A stretch of 64,000 bases of DNA from Ferrimonas lipolytica (GCF_012295575.1 NZ_CP051180.1:4030001-4094000); one strand, 5' to 3'. Counted from the stretch's first letter, positions 37,894 to 48,017 are shown. Notes: generated from the sequence alone by a model not told the origin. A program made the numbers and translations.

Positions 37894-39564
37894 CTAATCA
37901 TGGCTGTTTCGGGCAAAACTGTGCAACATCGACCAGCTGATCAAGCCAATAGGGCAGCTGTGATCGCCATGATAGACATAAACCATACCGCGTCGTTTGG
38001 GCGACAACAGCTGGTAAACCTCAGCTAAGGTGGCGTGATCAGGAACCCCGTCGATGTCACTACGGTCGATGGGGCAGTTATCGGCATCGGTAAAGTCTGA
38101 GTGGAGATTGATTAAGGTTTGCCCTTGCTTCGTAGCCATCAACAGGTGGCTATTTGGTGCAGATTTAAGTAACTCCAACTGCTCCGACTCAGGTGTGTCA
38201 GGCCGTACCGCGACCAAATCGGTATGCATTAGTGCCAGTACGCCCGTTTTCGCTAGGGCGTTTTCTACTGGACGAACTCGGTATCCGAGCCCCATTACAT
38301 CCAATTGCCGTAAAAATATTTGCTTAGCACCAAGGCCAAGGTGAGCCAGCAGTAGAGCAGGAACAGTGATCAACAGGAACGGCAAAATCACCGTAGCGTT
38401 ATTGGTTAACTCAACCAGAGCGACGAGCCCCGCCAAAGGCGCATTTAGGCATACCGCCATCATGGCAGTCATGCCAAGCGCACTGTAGATCCCAAGGTAT
38501 TCGGTGATGCTGGGTAACAGTGGTGAAAACAGCAAGCAAAGGGTGCCGCCGAGCAGGGCGCCGATGCCATACATGGGGCCAATTATTCCGCCGGGAATAC
38601 CAAGGCCGATCGCGGCAATAGACAACGCCATCTTTGCAACCAATAGGGTTGCCAGTAACAGTACGCTACTGTCGGCTACGTGAGACAGAGCGACTACATG
38701 GTGCTCGCCGCCCATAGCTTCTGGGATAGCAAAGCCGATGATGGCGGTGATCAATCCCGCCGCCATTAAGCGGATTAACAGCGGGTAGCCAGAGCTGACC
38801 TCGTTGGTACGCAATAATAGACGGCTAAAGAGTGCAGCAACCACCCCTAAGATCAGCCCAAACAACACTAAAGTGGGGTAATACTCTAGTGGCATTTGTG
38901 GCAGTTCGAGGCTGCTATATAAATGAACGTCGCCAAACACTAATCTGCTGCCTAATGAGGCGGTCATTGCGGCGATGGTTATCGGCAAGAAATAGTGCAG
39001 TTTGTATTCGCGGAGAACCACCTCAAGCACAAACAACACCCCTGCCAAGGGGGTATTGAAAATCGCCGAGATCCCAGCAGCAACGCCGCAAGATGAGAGA
39101 ATGCGAGTAGTATTGTCAGGCAAAGACCAGCGCTTGGTTATCATGGTGGCGGCACTCGCACCGATGTGAACCGCCGGACCTTCACGCCCAACCGAAAAGC
39201 CAGTGATTAATGCCAAAACGGCGGTTACGAATTGATTAAAGCCTGACCCCAGAGGAATACGACCATAATGTTTGTGGATTCGGTGGATAACGAAGGCGAT
39301 ACCGGTACGACGATAGTGGCGGTGACTGACATAGATCATGGCTGCAATCGCAGCGGCGCCAGAAATTGGCAAAGCCACTCGCATCCATTGCGGCAGCTGG
39401 GTAAAATCCTCAGCGCCCAGCCACATTAGATCCTGCAATTTTAGGACTGAAAGCTGAAAAATGATAATAAGTCCGCTGGCAATGACGCCGACCAACAGCC
39501 CGAGCAAACAGAGTTGCACACTAAGGCGAGCAGAAGAGAGGCGGTATTTATAATCAGCAATCAT
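37894..39564 (-). CDS. ClC-family chloride channel/antiporter with C-terminal CBS region
   Basis: The 556-residue protein has the ClC membrane domain (about 20-420) and a C-terminal part of about 115 residues that fits a CBS pair (TDLVAVRPDTPESEQLELLK, then DHATLAEVYQLLSPK). The gating glutamate is present in GREGPAVHIG. The first anion-filter loop reads GSGFN rather than the common GSGIP. NTPLAGVLFVLE and GGIIGPMYGIGA are conserved. It exchanges or conducts chloride across the inner membrane, in acid or osmotic balance. A hairpin TTGTTGAT/ATCAACAA (37867-37887) follows the stop codon. Confidence 0.9.
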   Translation of the reverse strand: MIADYKYRLSSARLSVQLCLLGLLVGVIASGLIIIFQLSVLKLQDLMWLGAEDFTQLPQWMRVALPISGAAAIAAMIYVSHRHYRRTGIAFVIHRIHKHYGRIPLGSGFNQFVTAVLALITGFSVGREGPAVHIGASAATMITKRWSLPDNTTRILSSCGVAAGISAIFNTPLAGVLFVLEVVLREYKLHYFLPITIAAMTASLGSRLVFGDVHLYSSLELPQMPLEYYPTLVLFGLILGVVAALFSRLLLRTNEVSSGYPLLIRLMAAGLITAIIGFAIPEAMGGEHHVVALSHVADSSVLLLATLLVAKMALSIAAIGLGIPGGIIGPMYGIGALLGGTLCLLFSPLLPSITEYLGIYSALGMTAMMAVCLNAPLAGLVALVELTNNATVILPFLLITVPALLLAHLGLGAKQIFLRQLDVMGLGYRVRPVENALAKTGVLALMHTDLVAVRPDTPESEQLELLKSAPNSHLLMATKQGQTLINLHSDFTDADNCPIDRSDIDGVPDHATLAEVYQLLSPKRRGMVYVYHGDHSCPIGLISWSMLHSFARNSHD

Positions 39565-39621
39565 GTCTTTTCGTAGGCAAGCTGTATTAGTCCAAGTTTA
39601 TCATAGAGATGTCATTAACTG

Positions 39622-40344
39622 ATGAAGCATATTTGGAAACAACTTTATCCCAACGCATGGATACAATTGGCGTTGCTTCTGTGCGCTGTTGTAATTGGCT
39701 GCGTTGTTATGGTGCCAGAGCTGGTGCAGCAACAAAGTAAAATTGAGCAGCTGTTAGATGAAAAACAACGATTAACTGTGGCTAATGCCGTCTTGGAGCG
39801 ACAGCAGAACACTACTGCATTAGAGCTGAAACTTGAGCAGCAAAGCCAACAAGAAACCACGGCAGCACTGACACAGCAGCGCTTAAAAATGGACGAGTTG
39901 GAAAAAGAGTTAGCGTTTTACCGCAGTATTATGGCTCCGGAAACCATAGTCGACGGGGTGGTGATCCATGACTTTGTGCTCGATGAAACCACCGAAATTC
40001 GCCGTTTTCGGTTTCAATTGGTGCTAACTCAGCAAAAGGTGCGTAAACGCTACGCCAAAGGCTTTGTCGAAATCAGCGTCGACGGCAGCCAAGAGGGTAA
40101 ACCTATGACCTTAGATCTGATTGAATTGAGCGAGCTGGAGCCTAAGCCTCGGTTTTCGTTTCGCTACTTTCAGCAGTTTGAGGGAGAGTTTGTGTTGCCA
40201 CCAAGCTTTGTGCCTGAGCGCATTCGCGTCAACGTAACTGGCACCAGTCGTAAGGCCAAAAACGAAAACACCTACCCATTTGCGGATCTGGTCAGCATCA
40301 GTAGCCTGCTCAATTTGCAAGGGGAAACCCAGTTCGCAGAATAA
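39622..40344 (+). CDS. DUF6776-like single-pass membrane protein with coiled coil
   Basis: The 240-residue protein has a short cytoplasmic N-terminus, one membrane helix (about 15-33), a coiled coil rich in Gln, Glu and Leu (about 35-98), and a periplasmic beta domain to the end (RRFRFQLVLTQQKVRKRYAK, then RFSFRYFQQFEGEF). Proteins of this form are often found just upstream of erpA in Shewanella-like genomes; the function is not known. It is divergent from the ClC gene, 57 bases away. Confidence 0.7.
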   Translation: MKHIWKQLYPNAWIQLALLLCAVVIGCVVMVPELVQQQSKIEQLLDEKQRLTVANAVLERQQNTTALELKLEQQSQQETTAALTQQRLKMDELEKELAFYRSIMAPETIVDGVVIHDFVLDETTEIRRFRFQLVLTQQKVRKRYAKGFVEISVDGSQEGKPMTLDLIELSELEPKPRFSFRYFQQFEGEFVLPPSFVPERIRVNVTGTSRKAKNENTYPFADLVSISSLLNLQGETQFAE

Positions 40345-40442
40345 TGGTGTAATCTGGCTAATTACAAAATGTGCTTGGTATGATACTTGAACGGATTACT
40401 CAGGTATTAGATAATCGCTGAGTCTAAAATTGAGAGGTATAC

Positions 40443-40793
40443 ATGACTGCAGTCGCTGAACAAGCTCTGCCGATCGAATTCTCCGATGCCGCAGCGGCAA
40501 AGGTGAAAACCCTGTTGGCAGAAGAAGAAAACCCAGAATTGAAATTGCGTGTTTACGTAACTGGCGGCGGTTGTTCCGGTTTCCAGTACGGCTTTACCTT
40601 TGATGAGAAGGCCAATGACGGCGACATGACTGTGGTTAAAGAGGGTGTAACCTTGCTGGTAGACCCGATGAGTCTGCAATACTTAGTCGGTGGTATTGTT
40701 GATTACACTGAAGGGCTGGAAGGCAGCCGTTTCTTTGTTAACAACCCCAATGCAACCACTACCTGTGGCTGTGGCGCATCGTTCTCAGTCTAA
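40443..40793 (+). CDS. erpA: Iron-sulfur cluster insertion protein ErpA
   Basis: The 116-residue A-type carrier has the three cluster-ligand cysteines: C44 in [11 protein letters not shown], and C108 and C110 in CGCGASFSV. ErpA delivers [4Fe-4S] clusters to targets such as IspG/IspH and respiratory enzymes. It has its own terminator. Confidence 0.95.
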   Translation: MTAVAEQALPIEFSDAAAAKVKTLLAEEENPELKLRVYVTGGGCSGFQYGFTFDEKANDGDMTVVKEGVTLLVDPMSLQYLVGGIVDYTEGLEGSRFFVNNPNATTTCGCGASFSV

Positions 40794-40826
40794 ATGGATT
40801 GAATCGAGCGTGCTCAAAGCTCACTA

Positions 40827-40852
40827 AAAGCCGCCTTACGGCGGTTTTTTTG
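40827..40852 (+). terminator. Terminator of erpA
   Basis: The stem CCGCC/GGCGG, extended by A-T pairs, is followed by T7. Confidence 0.85.
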
Positions 40853-40949
40853 TGTCCACAGTTCAATAGTCACAGCAAAGAATAAGTCGTCATTTATTCT
40901 CTTCACTTCTTTCGCTCTGCCCTCTCTCCAATGCTTAGCCTCTACTTTT

Positions 40950-41239
40950 AACTGTGGTTAAAAAGGGAAGGACTACCAGCCCAACTGCAGCAATCGTGCG
41001 GTGGGGACTTTCACTCAGTACTGCTTGGCGTTCATGCCAGGTTGCCTGTGTTGAAGCGAACGCTGTTTGAGATTGGGGTGGAGTTTCCTGCCTATCAAGC
41101 CTCTAAAGAGATAGTTAGTCAACTGGGTGGGATCCCGGCAACGCCTATTATGTTGAAAGCTGGAAACGACGGTCGTTTCCGTCGTCACTTCCGTGGTTTT
41201 ACCGATGCGGATAGCTTGCAACCGCTACTGTGTAGTTAG
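40950..41239 (+). pseudogene. Thioredoxin-like gene fragment
   Basis: The open frame ending at 41239 encodes LKRTLFEIGVEFPAYQASKE and then GGIPATPIMLKAGNDGRF, HFRGFTDADSL. The IPATP stretch with the following strand and the RGF turn look like the cis-proline half of a thioredoxin fold. The only candidate starts are TTG codons without a ribosome site, and no CxxC active site is found in frame; Cys-containing pieces occur in a neighbouring frame near 41030. A good terminator follows, so this was once a gene. It is probably a remnant. Confidence 0.4.
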
Positions 41240-41274
41240 CTGCTAGTTGGCCAAGACGACAACCCAAAGAGATT

Positions 41275-41302
41275 AACGCCGCTGAGTTTCAGCGGCGTTT
41301 TT
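41275..41302 (+). terminator. Terminator after the thioredoxin-like fragment
   Basis: The 11-bp stem AACGCCGCTGA/TCAGCGGCGTT with a 3-base loop is followed by T5. Confidence 0.85.
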
Positions 41303-41474
41303 GGTGGTTTCGATTAAATATCAATCTTAACTGCAGCCTGCGGGGGGTGGCGTTATCTGTATTGCCGCGACTGTAATCTGCGCAAGTTGTCACATATTTA
41401 AGCTGAAAGCGTACGCCGATCACATTATCATCTCGGGCATAACTAGAAAATGACGTTCCCAAGGAGTGGTTGTA

Positions 41475-42542
41475 ATGTCCCGAAACCCGATTGTGGTTGC
41501 CATGCTGATCAGTGTGGCATTGGTATTGTGGTTGGCCTCTGGCGTAGTGTGGCCAAGCGAGGATGAATCCGCTGATAAGGCAACCATTGCCGCGGTAAAA
41601 GAGCCGGTTGAGGTAATGGCAAAGTTGATGCAAGCGCAGCCAATCCAGCGCGAGGTCAACCTGTATGGACGCACCGCTCCGGATCGCATGGCGACGCTTA
41701 GAGCAGAGGTACGTGGACGCATTACTGCCATCTTGGCTGAGCGCGGTAGTGCCGTCGTAGCTGGGCAACCGTTAGTTAAACTGCACCAACGGGATTTACC
41801 GCAGCAACTGGCCCGTGCACAAACTACCTTGCAACAGCAAACTCTCGACTTCAATGGGGCGCAAAAGCTCGCCAAGCAAGGCTTGCAAGGCGAGTTACAA
41901 CTGGCACAAGCCAAAGCTGGGTTAGCCAGCGCCGAAGCGGAAGTGGCGCGGTTACAATTAGAGATCGACCATACCATCATCCGTGCGCCGTTTACTGGAG
42001 TGCTTAACGAGCGATACGTTGAGATAGGCGATTACTTAGGCGTGAGTGATCCAGTGGCAATGGTGGCGGATCTGGATCCCTTGGTAGTCAATGCTGAGGT
42101 GACTGAGGTTGATGTAGTGGCGCTAAGTACTGGCCAACAAGCGACGGCCAACTTTATTGGCGACGCCAGTTCCAGTGGTACCTTGCGTTATATTTCATCA
42201 ATGTCGAGCGAAGGTACTAACACCTTCCGTATTGAAGTCGCGTTACCCAACCCAAATGGCAAACTGCGGGCAGGTAAAAGCGCCGAGCTGGTTTTGCCGC
42301 TGGAACAGCGCAACGCCATCTACATCACTCCGGCGTTGTTGGCGTTGGATGAGCAGGGTCATCTTGGGGTAAAGGCGGTCGAACAGGGCCACGTTAAGTT
42401 CTATCCCATCGAGATGGTCAAAGCCGACGGCGATGGTGTCTGGACCGGCGGTGTGCCCGACGAGATTACCGTTATCACTGTTGGTCAGGCGTTTGTGCGC
42501 GATGGCGATCCAGTTCAGGTGTCGCTGGAGTCGCAACCATGA
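41475..42542 (+). CDS. RND efflux periplasmic adaptor (membrane fusion protein)
   Basis: The 355-residue protein has an N-terminal membrane anchor (about 5-28), a split lipoyl/barrel-sandwich domain (AEVRGRITAILAERGSAVVA and IIRAPFTGVLNERYVEIGDY), a helical hairpin rich in Gln and Ala between the halves, and a beta-barrel region. It links the pump to an outer-membrane channel. ATG 41475 is chosen because AAGGAG lies 9 bases before it; the GTG at 41466 directly abuts that site. It overlaps the pump gene by 4 bases. No outer-membrane channel gene is next to it. Confidence 0.9.
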   Translation: MSRNPIVVAMLISVALVLWLASGVVWPSEDESADKATIAAVKEPVEVMAKLMQAQPIQREVNLYGRTAPDRMATLRAEVRGRITAILAERGSAVVAGQPLVKLHQRDLPQQLARAQTTLQQQTLDFNGAQKLAKQGLQGELQLAQAKAGLASAEAEVARLQLEIDHTIIRAPFTGVLNERYVEIGDYLGVSDPVAMVADLDPLVVNAEVTEVDVVALSTGQQATANFIGDASSSGTLRYISSMSSEGTNTFRIEVALPNPNGKLRAGKSAELVLPLEQRNAIYITPALLALDEQGHLGVKAVEQGHVKFYPIEMVKADGDGVWTGGVPDEITVITVGQAFVRDGDPVQVSLESQP

Positions 42543-45500
42543 GTGCGATTATTCAAGCGCTGTTGAGTCGCAGCCGCAGTGTGTTGATGGTCTTCATGCT
42601 GCTGTTGATCTCCGGCACCGTTACCTACCTCAACATTCCCAAAGAATCTGAACCCGACATTACCATTCCGGTGATCTACGTTTCCATTAGTCACGATGGG
42701 ATCTCACCGGAAGACGCCGAGCGCATGTTGATCCGGCCGATGGAGCAGGAGTTACGCAGCATCGAGGGAATCGATGAGTTGCGTTCCACCGCATCGGAAG
42801 GGCACGCCAGTATCGTGATGGAGTTCGATGCTGGTTTTGATCCTCGGGTGGCGCTAGCCAGTGTTCGCGACAAAGTCACCTTAGCGCGGGCTAAGTTGCC
42901 AGCGGATACCGAAGAGCCAACCGTTAATGAAGTAACCATGGCCGGAGAGAATCCGGTAATAACGGTAACCCTGTCTGGGCCGTTATCGGAACGATCATTG
43001 GTGCAGATCGCCCGTCGCTTGCAAGATGCGTTTGAAGCCTTACCGCAGGTGTTGGAAGTTGAGATCGGCGGCGATCGCGATGAACTGCTGGAGATCATTG
43101 TTGATCCGCTGCTACTGGAGAGCTATCAGCTGTCGGTTGGCGACATCGTTACCTTGGTTGCCCGCTCTAACCGGTTGGTACCGGCGGGCACCATGGACAC
43201 CGGCGAAGGCCGCTTTGCGGTGAAGTTACCGTCGGTATTTGAAAGCATTAAAGATGTGCTCGATCTGCCAGTGAAGGTACAGGGCGATCAAGTGGTTACC
43301 ATTGGCGATCTGGCTACGGTTCGTCGTGGCTTTAAGGATCCGCAATCTTACGCCCGCTTGAATCAACAACCGGCATTGTCGCTTGAAGTAAAGAAGCGTC
43401 CGGGTAAGAACATTATCGAAACGGTGCAGTTGGTGCGTGGCATTGTTGAGCAGAGCCAACCACAGTGGCCTAACGGTTTAGAGGTAACCTTTACCGGCGA
43501 TCGCAGCGAAGAGATCGAAGAGATGTTGTTGGATCTGCAAAATAACGTCTTGTCGGCGATCATCTTGGTTACCATCGTGGTGGTGGCGGCACTGGGACTG
43601 CGCAGTGCCGGTTTAGTCGGGGTTGCGATCCCCGGTTCATTTCTCACAGGGATCCTGTTGCTTGGAAGCATGGGGCTTACCGTCAATATGGTGGTGCTAT
43701 TTGCGTTGATTATGGCGGTCGGCATGTTGGTGGATGGTGCGATCGTAGTGACCGAATTTGCCGATCGACGCATGACCGAGGGCGCCGATAAACGCACCGC
43801 TTATAGCGAAGCAGCACAGCGGATGGCGTGGCCGATCATCGCCTCAACCGCAACCACCTTAGCCGCCTTTGCTCCGCTGCTGTTCTGGCCGGGGATCATG
43901 GGCGAGTTTATGAAATATATGCCACTCACCTTGATAGCGACCCTTAGTGCGTCACTGTTGATGGCATTGATCTTTGTGCCGACGCTTGGCTCTTTGTTTG
44001 GTAAACCTTTGCCATTAAGCGCTAAAACTAGGGCGGCGATGGCACAAGCACAAAGCGGTGATTTAACCAAGTTGCCGGGTTTTAGCGGCCATTATGTGCG
44101 CCAGTTGCAGCGAGCCATTGTGCACCCTTGGAAGGTCTTAATGCTGATGTTGGCAGTGGTGGTGGTGATCATCACCGCTTATGTGGTTAACAATGCGGGC
44201 ACTGAGTTCTTCCCTGAAGTAGAGCCTGATGGACTTAATCTTTATGTCCGTGGCTATGGCGATCTGTCGATCACTGAGAAAGACGAGCTGATGAAAAAGG
44301 TGGAGCAGCGGATCGGTGATATGGAGGAGTTAGAAACGCTTTACAGTCGCAGTGGTGGCACCGATCAAATCGGCTATGCGCGTTTGAATCTGATCGATTG
44401 GCAACAGCGAGTCAGTGCGGACGATGTCGTGGCTAAGGTACGCCAGCGCTTGGACGATCTAAAAGGGATCGAGCTGGAGGTACGCCGTGATCAAAATGGT
44501 CCGTCTGGCGGCAAACCGTTCCAGTTGCAGCTCTCGTCTAAGTTGCCTGTGGCTCTTAATGATGCGATCGATAAGATCCGCTCAGAGCTCGACGCCGATC
44601 CGAATTTCATTAACGTTACCGATAACGGCACCAAGCCAGGGATCGAGTGGCAGCTGCTGGTTGATCGAACCAAGGCGGCTCGGTTCGGTGCTGATGCAAC
44701 CCTAGTTGGTAGTACCGTTCAGTTGGTAACTTCAGGCTTAAAGCTGGGGGAGTATCGGCCGGACGATGCCGATGATGAGCTGGATATCCGTGCTCGCTTC
44801 CCTGCCGATAAACGCCATATTCTGCGATTGGATCAGCTGCGGATAAACACCAGCTATGGCCAGGTTCCGGTAGGCAACTTTATGGAGCGCCAACCTGCAC
44901 CGAAGGTGGATAGTATTCGCCGGGTTGATGGCCGTCGAGTGATGACCATAGAAGCCGATCTGGCTCCCGGTGTCCAGTTAGCGCAGGTGCTACCGGCACT
45001 GCAAGCGAAACTGCCGGATCTTAACTTGGATCCTTCAGTGCAGTTCAGTTTCCGTGGTGAGAAAGAGGATCAGCAAGAATCGCAAACCTTCTTGGTGAAC
45101 GCCTTTTTGATCGCGTTGTGCGTTATGGCGATCATCTTGGTCACTCAGTTTAATTCGATCTTCCAAGCGTTTTTGATTCTCACCGCAGTGATGCTGTCGA
45201 TCGCAGGGGTACTGCTTGGGTTAATGGTGACTAACCAGCCATTTGGTATTGTCATGTGTGGCCTTGGGGTAATTGCATTGGCAGGGATCGTCGTAAACAA
45301 CAACATCGTTTTGATCGATACCTATAACGTATTGCTCAAGCAGGGCATGACGCCAGCCGAAGCGATCGTCCGGACTGGAGCGCAGCGACTGCGGCCGGTG
45401 ATGTTGACCACCATCACCACAATTCTTGGGTTAATGCCGATGGTGTTGCAGGTTAATATCGATCTCTTCAACCGCGCGATAACCGTGGGAGCACCATCAA

Positions 45501-45643
45501 CTCAATGGTGGTCGCAACTGGCCACAACCGTTGCTGGCGGGCTAGCTTTTGCCACCTTCTTAACGTTGTTATTGACGCCAAGTTTATTGGCTCTGCGGGC
45601 GGGAAAGGGTTTGCATCAACGACCAACCCTTACCACTACTTAG
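42539..45643 (+). CDS. RND-family multidrug efflux permease
   Basis: The 1034-residue pump has the twelve-helix, two-porter-loop layout of AcrB-type HAE1 transporters (helix 1 about 12-30, periplasmic loops about 35-330 and 560-860). The proton-relay positions differ from AcrB: helix 4 reads LVDGAIVV (D399, G400) where AcrB has two Asp, and helix 10 reads VVNNNIVLIDTY where AcrB has a Lys. This pattern marks a divergent subfamily. It exports drugs, detergents or metabolites using the proton gradient. The substrate is unknown. Confidence 0.9.
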   Translation: MSAIIQALLSRSRSVLMVFMLLLISGTVTYLNIPKESEPDITIPVIYVSISHDGISPEDAERMLIRPMEQELRSIEGIDELRSTASEGHASIVMEFDAGFDPRVALASVRDKVTLARAKLPADTEEPTVNEVTMAGENPVITVTLSGPLSERSLVQIARRLQDAFEALPQVLEVEIGGDRDELLEIIVDPLLLESYQLSVGDIVTLVARSNRLVPAGTMDTGEGRFAVKLPSVFESIKDVLDLPVKVQGDQVVTIGDLATVRRGFKDPQSYARLNQQPALSLEVKKRPGKNIIETVQLVRGIVEQSQPQWPNGLEVTFTGDRSEEIEEMLLDLQNNVLSAIILVTIVVVAALGLRSAGLVGVAIPGSFLTGILLLGSMGLTVNMVVLFALIMAVGMLVDGAIVVTEFADRRMTEGADKRTAYSEAAQRMAWPIIASTATTLAAFAPLLFWPGIMGEFMKYMPLTLIATLSASLLMALIFVPTLGSLFGKPLPLSAKTRAAMAQAQSGDLTKLPGFSGHYVRQLQRAIVHPWKVLMLMLAVVVVIITAYVVNNAGTEFFPEVEPDGLNLYVRGYGDLSITEKDELMKKVEQRIGDMEELETLYSRSGGTDQIGYARLNLIDWQQRVSADDVVAKVRQRLDDLKGIELEVRRDQNGPSGGKPFQLQLSSKLPVALNDAIDKIRSELDADPNFINVTDNGTKPGIEWQLLVDRTKAARFGADATLVGSTVQLVTSGLKLGEYRPDDADDELDIRARFPADKRHILRLDQLRINTSYGQVPVGNFMERQPAPKVDSIRRVDGRRVMTIEADLAPGVQLAQVLPALQAKLPDLNLDPSVQFSFRGEKEDQQESQTFLVNAFLIALCVMAIILVTQFNSIFQAFLILTAVMLSIAGVLLGLMVTNQPFGIVMCGLGVIALAGIVVNNNIVLIDTYNVLLKQGMTPAEAIVRTGAQRLRPVMLTTITTILGLMPMVLQVNIDLFNRAITVGAPSTQWWSQLATTVAGGLAFATFLTLLLTPSLLALRAGKGLHQRPTLTTT

Positions 45644-45660
45644 ATTATTTACAGCAGTGG

Positions 45661-45700
45661 CAACAGCCTAAAACTGTCATCGAACCTTGATAGGCTGTTG
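45661..45700. other. Long-loop hairpin between the efflux pump and chrA genes
   Basis: A perfect 10-bp inverted repeat CAACAGCCTA/TAGGCTGTTG encloses a 20-base loop. No T run follows, so it could be an operator, an mRNA structure in the chrA leader, or a weak terminator of the pump operon. Confidence 0.45.
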
Positions 45701-45725
45701 CCTCTATTGCATGGGGTAACAATCG

Positions 45726-46880
45726 ATGCCAATGAGCAATCCGTTGCAGATCTTTTATCAGTTCCTCAAGCTAGGCTTACTCTCTTTTGGTGGCCCAGCG
45801 GCGCACTTGGGCTATTTTCAGCGACACTTTGTCTCTGAACTGCGCTGGGTAAAGCAGGGACAATACAGTCAACTGGTGGCACTTAGTCAGTTGTTGCCCG
45901 GCCCAGGCAGCAGCCAAGTTGGGTTTGCTATTGGTTACTTAAGGGGGGGCTTAGCTGGCGGTATCGCCGCCTTTGTGGGTTTTACCCTGCCGTCATTCAT
46001 TATCATGCTCAGCTTGGCGTTGGGCTATGGCCAATGGCAGTCGTGGCCAATGGCTGACTCGATAATCAGCGGCTTAAAGCTGGTGGCATTGGTGGTGGTT
46101 GCTGACGCAGTCTGGCAGATGAGTAAGCAGTTTTGTCGTGATAGTGCCATGTGGTTACTTGCGGCACTGGCCGCAGCAGTGATGTTAGTGGTGCCCGATG
46201 TTGGTGCTCAAATGGCAGTATTGCTCGCCGCGGCGTGTTGGGGCTGGTGGTCTGGCCGCAATCAGGCGGATGAATTAGTCACCTCACCGTTGTCATTGAA
46301 CTGGCCGGCATTAGCAACGTTGTTGGCGTTGACGCTGTATATTCTCTGGCCAAGTGAAACGGCGCTGGGGCTGTTGATGGCTGATTTTTATCAAGCTGGC
46401 GCCTTGGTGTTCGGTGGCGGCCATGTGGTGCTGCCACTGTTACAACAATTTGCTGGCGATAGCCTTAGCAGTAGTGAATTTCTTAGTGGCTATGCTGCGG
46501 CTCAAGCGGTACCGGGGCCGATGTTTACCGTGGCCACTTACTTAGGTGCCATGAGTTTGCCCGATGATGCTGTGATGGCGGCTGGCGCGACGACCATCGC
46601 TATCTTCCTGCCAGGGTTGTTGTTGATGTGGCTGTGCATCAACAGTTGGCAAGCGTTGGCACAGCGGCCGCAGGTAGCAGCGATTGTTGCCGCACTTAAC
46701 GCTGCCGTTGTTGGCCTGTTATTTAGCGCGCTGTATCAGCCGGTGTTTACTAGTGCCGTTGGTCAGCCAAGGGATGTTGCTATCGCCTTGGTCGCAATGG
46801 TGTTATTGCGTCAATTCCGTTGGCCGTTGCTAGCGGTTATCACTTTGGTGTTAGGGATATTCCTGCTGCTGGCGCTGTAA
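45726..46880 (+). CDS. chrA: Chromate transporter ChrA (long, two-domain form)
   Basis: The 384-residue protein is the full-length CHR form, two homologous halves of about six helices each. The first half has GLLSFGGPAAHLGYF, LSQLLPGPGSSQVGF and GGLAGGIAAFVGFTLPSF. The second repeats the pattern with ALVFGGGHVVLPLL and GYAAAQAVPGPMFTVATYLG. ChrA exports chromate across the inner membrane and confers resistance. An ATG two codons downstream (45732) is an alternative start. It is followed directly by a repeat fragment and the convergent selD terminator. Confidence 0.9.
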   Translation: MPMSNPLQIFYQFLKLGLLSFGGPAAHLGYFQRHFVSELRWVKQGQYSQLVALSQLLPGPGSSQVGFAIGYLRGGLAGGIAAFVGFTLPSFIIMLSLALGYGQWQSWPMADSIISGLKLVALVVVADAVWQMSKQFCRDSAMWLLAALAAAVMLVVPDVGAQMAVLLAAACWGWWSGRNQADELVTSPLSLNWPALATLLALTLYILWPSETALGLLMADFYQAGALVFGGGHVVLPLLQQFAGDSLSSSEFLSGYAAAQAVPGPMFTVATYLGAMSLPDDAVMAAGATTIAIFLPGLLLMWLCINSWQALAQRPQVAAIVAALNAAVVGLLFSALYQPVFTSAVGQPRDVAIALVAMVLLRQFRWPLLAVITLVLGIFLLLAL

Positions 46881-46933
46881 TCGGCAGAGCCGAAGGCTTG
46901 ATATAAACTTCAACACTTAACTACGACACAGCC
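46881..46933 (-). repeat. MITE-like repeat, truncated copy 4 (right end only)
   Basis: AGAGCCGAAGGCTTGATATA, then AACTTCAACACTTAACTACG and ACACAGCC match the conserved end of the full copies, in the orientation of the 34599 copy. The rest of the element is absent. It begins at the chrA stop codon. Confidence 0.7.
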
Positions 46934-46966
46934 AAAAAAAACGCCACCAGCATGAGCCGATGGCGG
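46934..46966 (-). terminator. Terminator of the hyp-ECF-selD operon
   Basis: On the minus strand CGCCATCGGC/GCTGGTGGCG forms a 10-bp stem with two G-U pairs and a TCAT loop, followed by T8. Confidence 0.75.
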
Positions 46967-46985
46967 TTTTTTAGTGTGCGGTCAA

Positions 46986-48017
46986 TCAGCTTAAGCTGAC
47001 GCGTGTTTCACCGCTGCGCTTAGCTAAGGTGCCGATAGGTTGAATGGCAATACCTGCCGCCGCTAAGGTTTGCTCTACTTCCGCTTTAGCGTCGTCAGCC
47101 ACCGCAACCAATAGGCCACCTGAGGTTTGAGGATCGCAGAGAATGGTGCGCTGCTGATCGGTTAGCTGTGGCAGTTTGTGGCCGTAGCTATCGAAATTAC
47201 GTCCGCTACCTCCAGGGATACAACCTTGCTCTAGGTAGTTGCTTACCTGTGGAAGCAAAGGTAACGACTCAAAGTTAATGGCCGCCTGTAAGCCGGCGCC
47301 ATCACACACTTCAATTAGGTGACCAGCTAAGCCGAAACCGGTGACATCGGTAATGGCATGAACACCACTAATTTTGGCCAATTCAATGCCAATTTTGTTG
47401 AGCTGACACATCGCTTCAACCGCAATTTCGCTGTGCTCTGGCTGCAGTTTCTTCTGTTTCTGCGCGGTAGTTAAAATGCCGATGCCCAGAGGCTTAGTTA
47501 GGTACAGGGTATCGCCCGCTTTGGCTTGGTCGTTACGTTTCAATTGCTCCAGAGGCACCGAACCGGTTACCGCTAGGCCAAAGATCGGTTCTGGACTATC
47601 GATGGAGTGGCCACCGGCCAAGATGATGCCCGCATCACGACAGGCAGCACGGCCACCTTCAATCACTTGCTGGCCCACTTCCGGTGGCAGCTTGGCAATT
47701 GGCCAACCAAAGATCGCAATCGCCATCATCGGCTTGCCACCCATGGCGTACACGTCACTGATGGCGTTGGTGGCGGCAATGCGGCCAAAGGTAAAGGGAT
47801 CATCGACGATTGGCATAAAGAAGTCGGTGGTGCTGATGATCCCGGTATGATCGTCCAGCGCATAGACGGCGGCGTCATCACGGCTAGCGTTACCCACAAT
47901 CAGACGCTTATCGTCCAGTTCCGGCAGGCTAGATTGCAACATGGTGTCGAGCACCTTAGGAGAGATCTTGCAGCCGCAGCCAGCGCCGTGACTGTATTCC
48001 GTTAGTTTAATAGTCAT
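46986..48017 (-). CDS. selD: Selenide, water dikinase (selenophosphate synthase)
   Basis: The 343-residue enzyme makes selenophosphate from selenide and ATP, the selenium donor for selenocysteine and 2-selenouridine. The catalytic pair is C14 and K17 in [10 protein letters not shown], equivalent to Cys17 and Lys20 of E. coli SelD. The ATP-binding Asp residues lie in DDAAVY and [12 protein letters not shown], and the Gly-rich segment is [11 protein letters not shown]. It is the cysteine form, not a selenoprotein. No selA or selB is in this window. It is the last gene of the leftward operon, 20 bases after the DsrE-like gene. Confidence 0.95.
   Translation of the reverse strand: MTIKLTEYSHGAGCGCKISPKVLDTMLQSSLPELDDKRLIVGNASRDDAAVYALDDHTGIISTTDFFMPIVDDPFTFGRIAATNAISDVYAMGGKPMMAIAIFGWPIAKLPPEVGQQVIEGGRAACRDAGIILAGGHSIDSPEPIFGLAVTGSVPLEQLKRNDQAKAGDTLYLTKPLGIGILTTAQKQKKLQPEHSEIAVEAMCQLNKIGIELAKISGVHAITDVTGFGLAGHLIEVCDGAGLQAAINFESLPLLPQVSNYLEQGCIPGGSGRNFDSYGHKLPQLTDQQRTILCDPQTSGGLLVAVADDAKAEVEQTLAAAGIAIQPIGTLAKRSGETRVSLS

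Noticed and set aside
46986-48017. SelD as a selenoprotein (in-frame UGA at the active site)
   Set aside because: The catalytic position is a normal Cys codon in GAGCGCK; no in-frame UGA is present.
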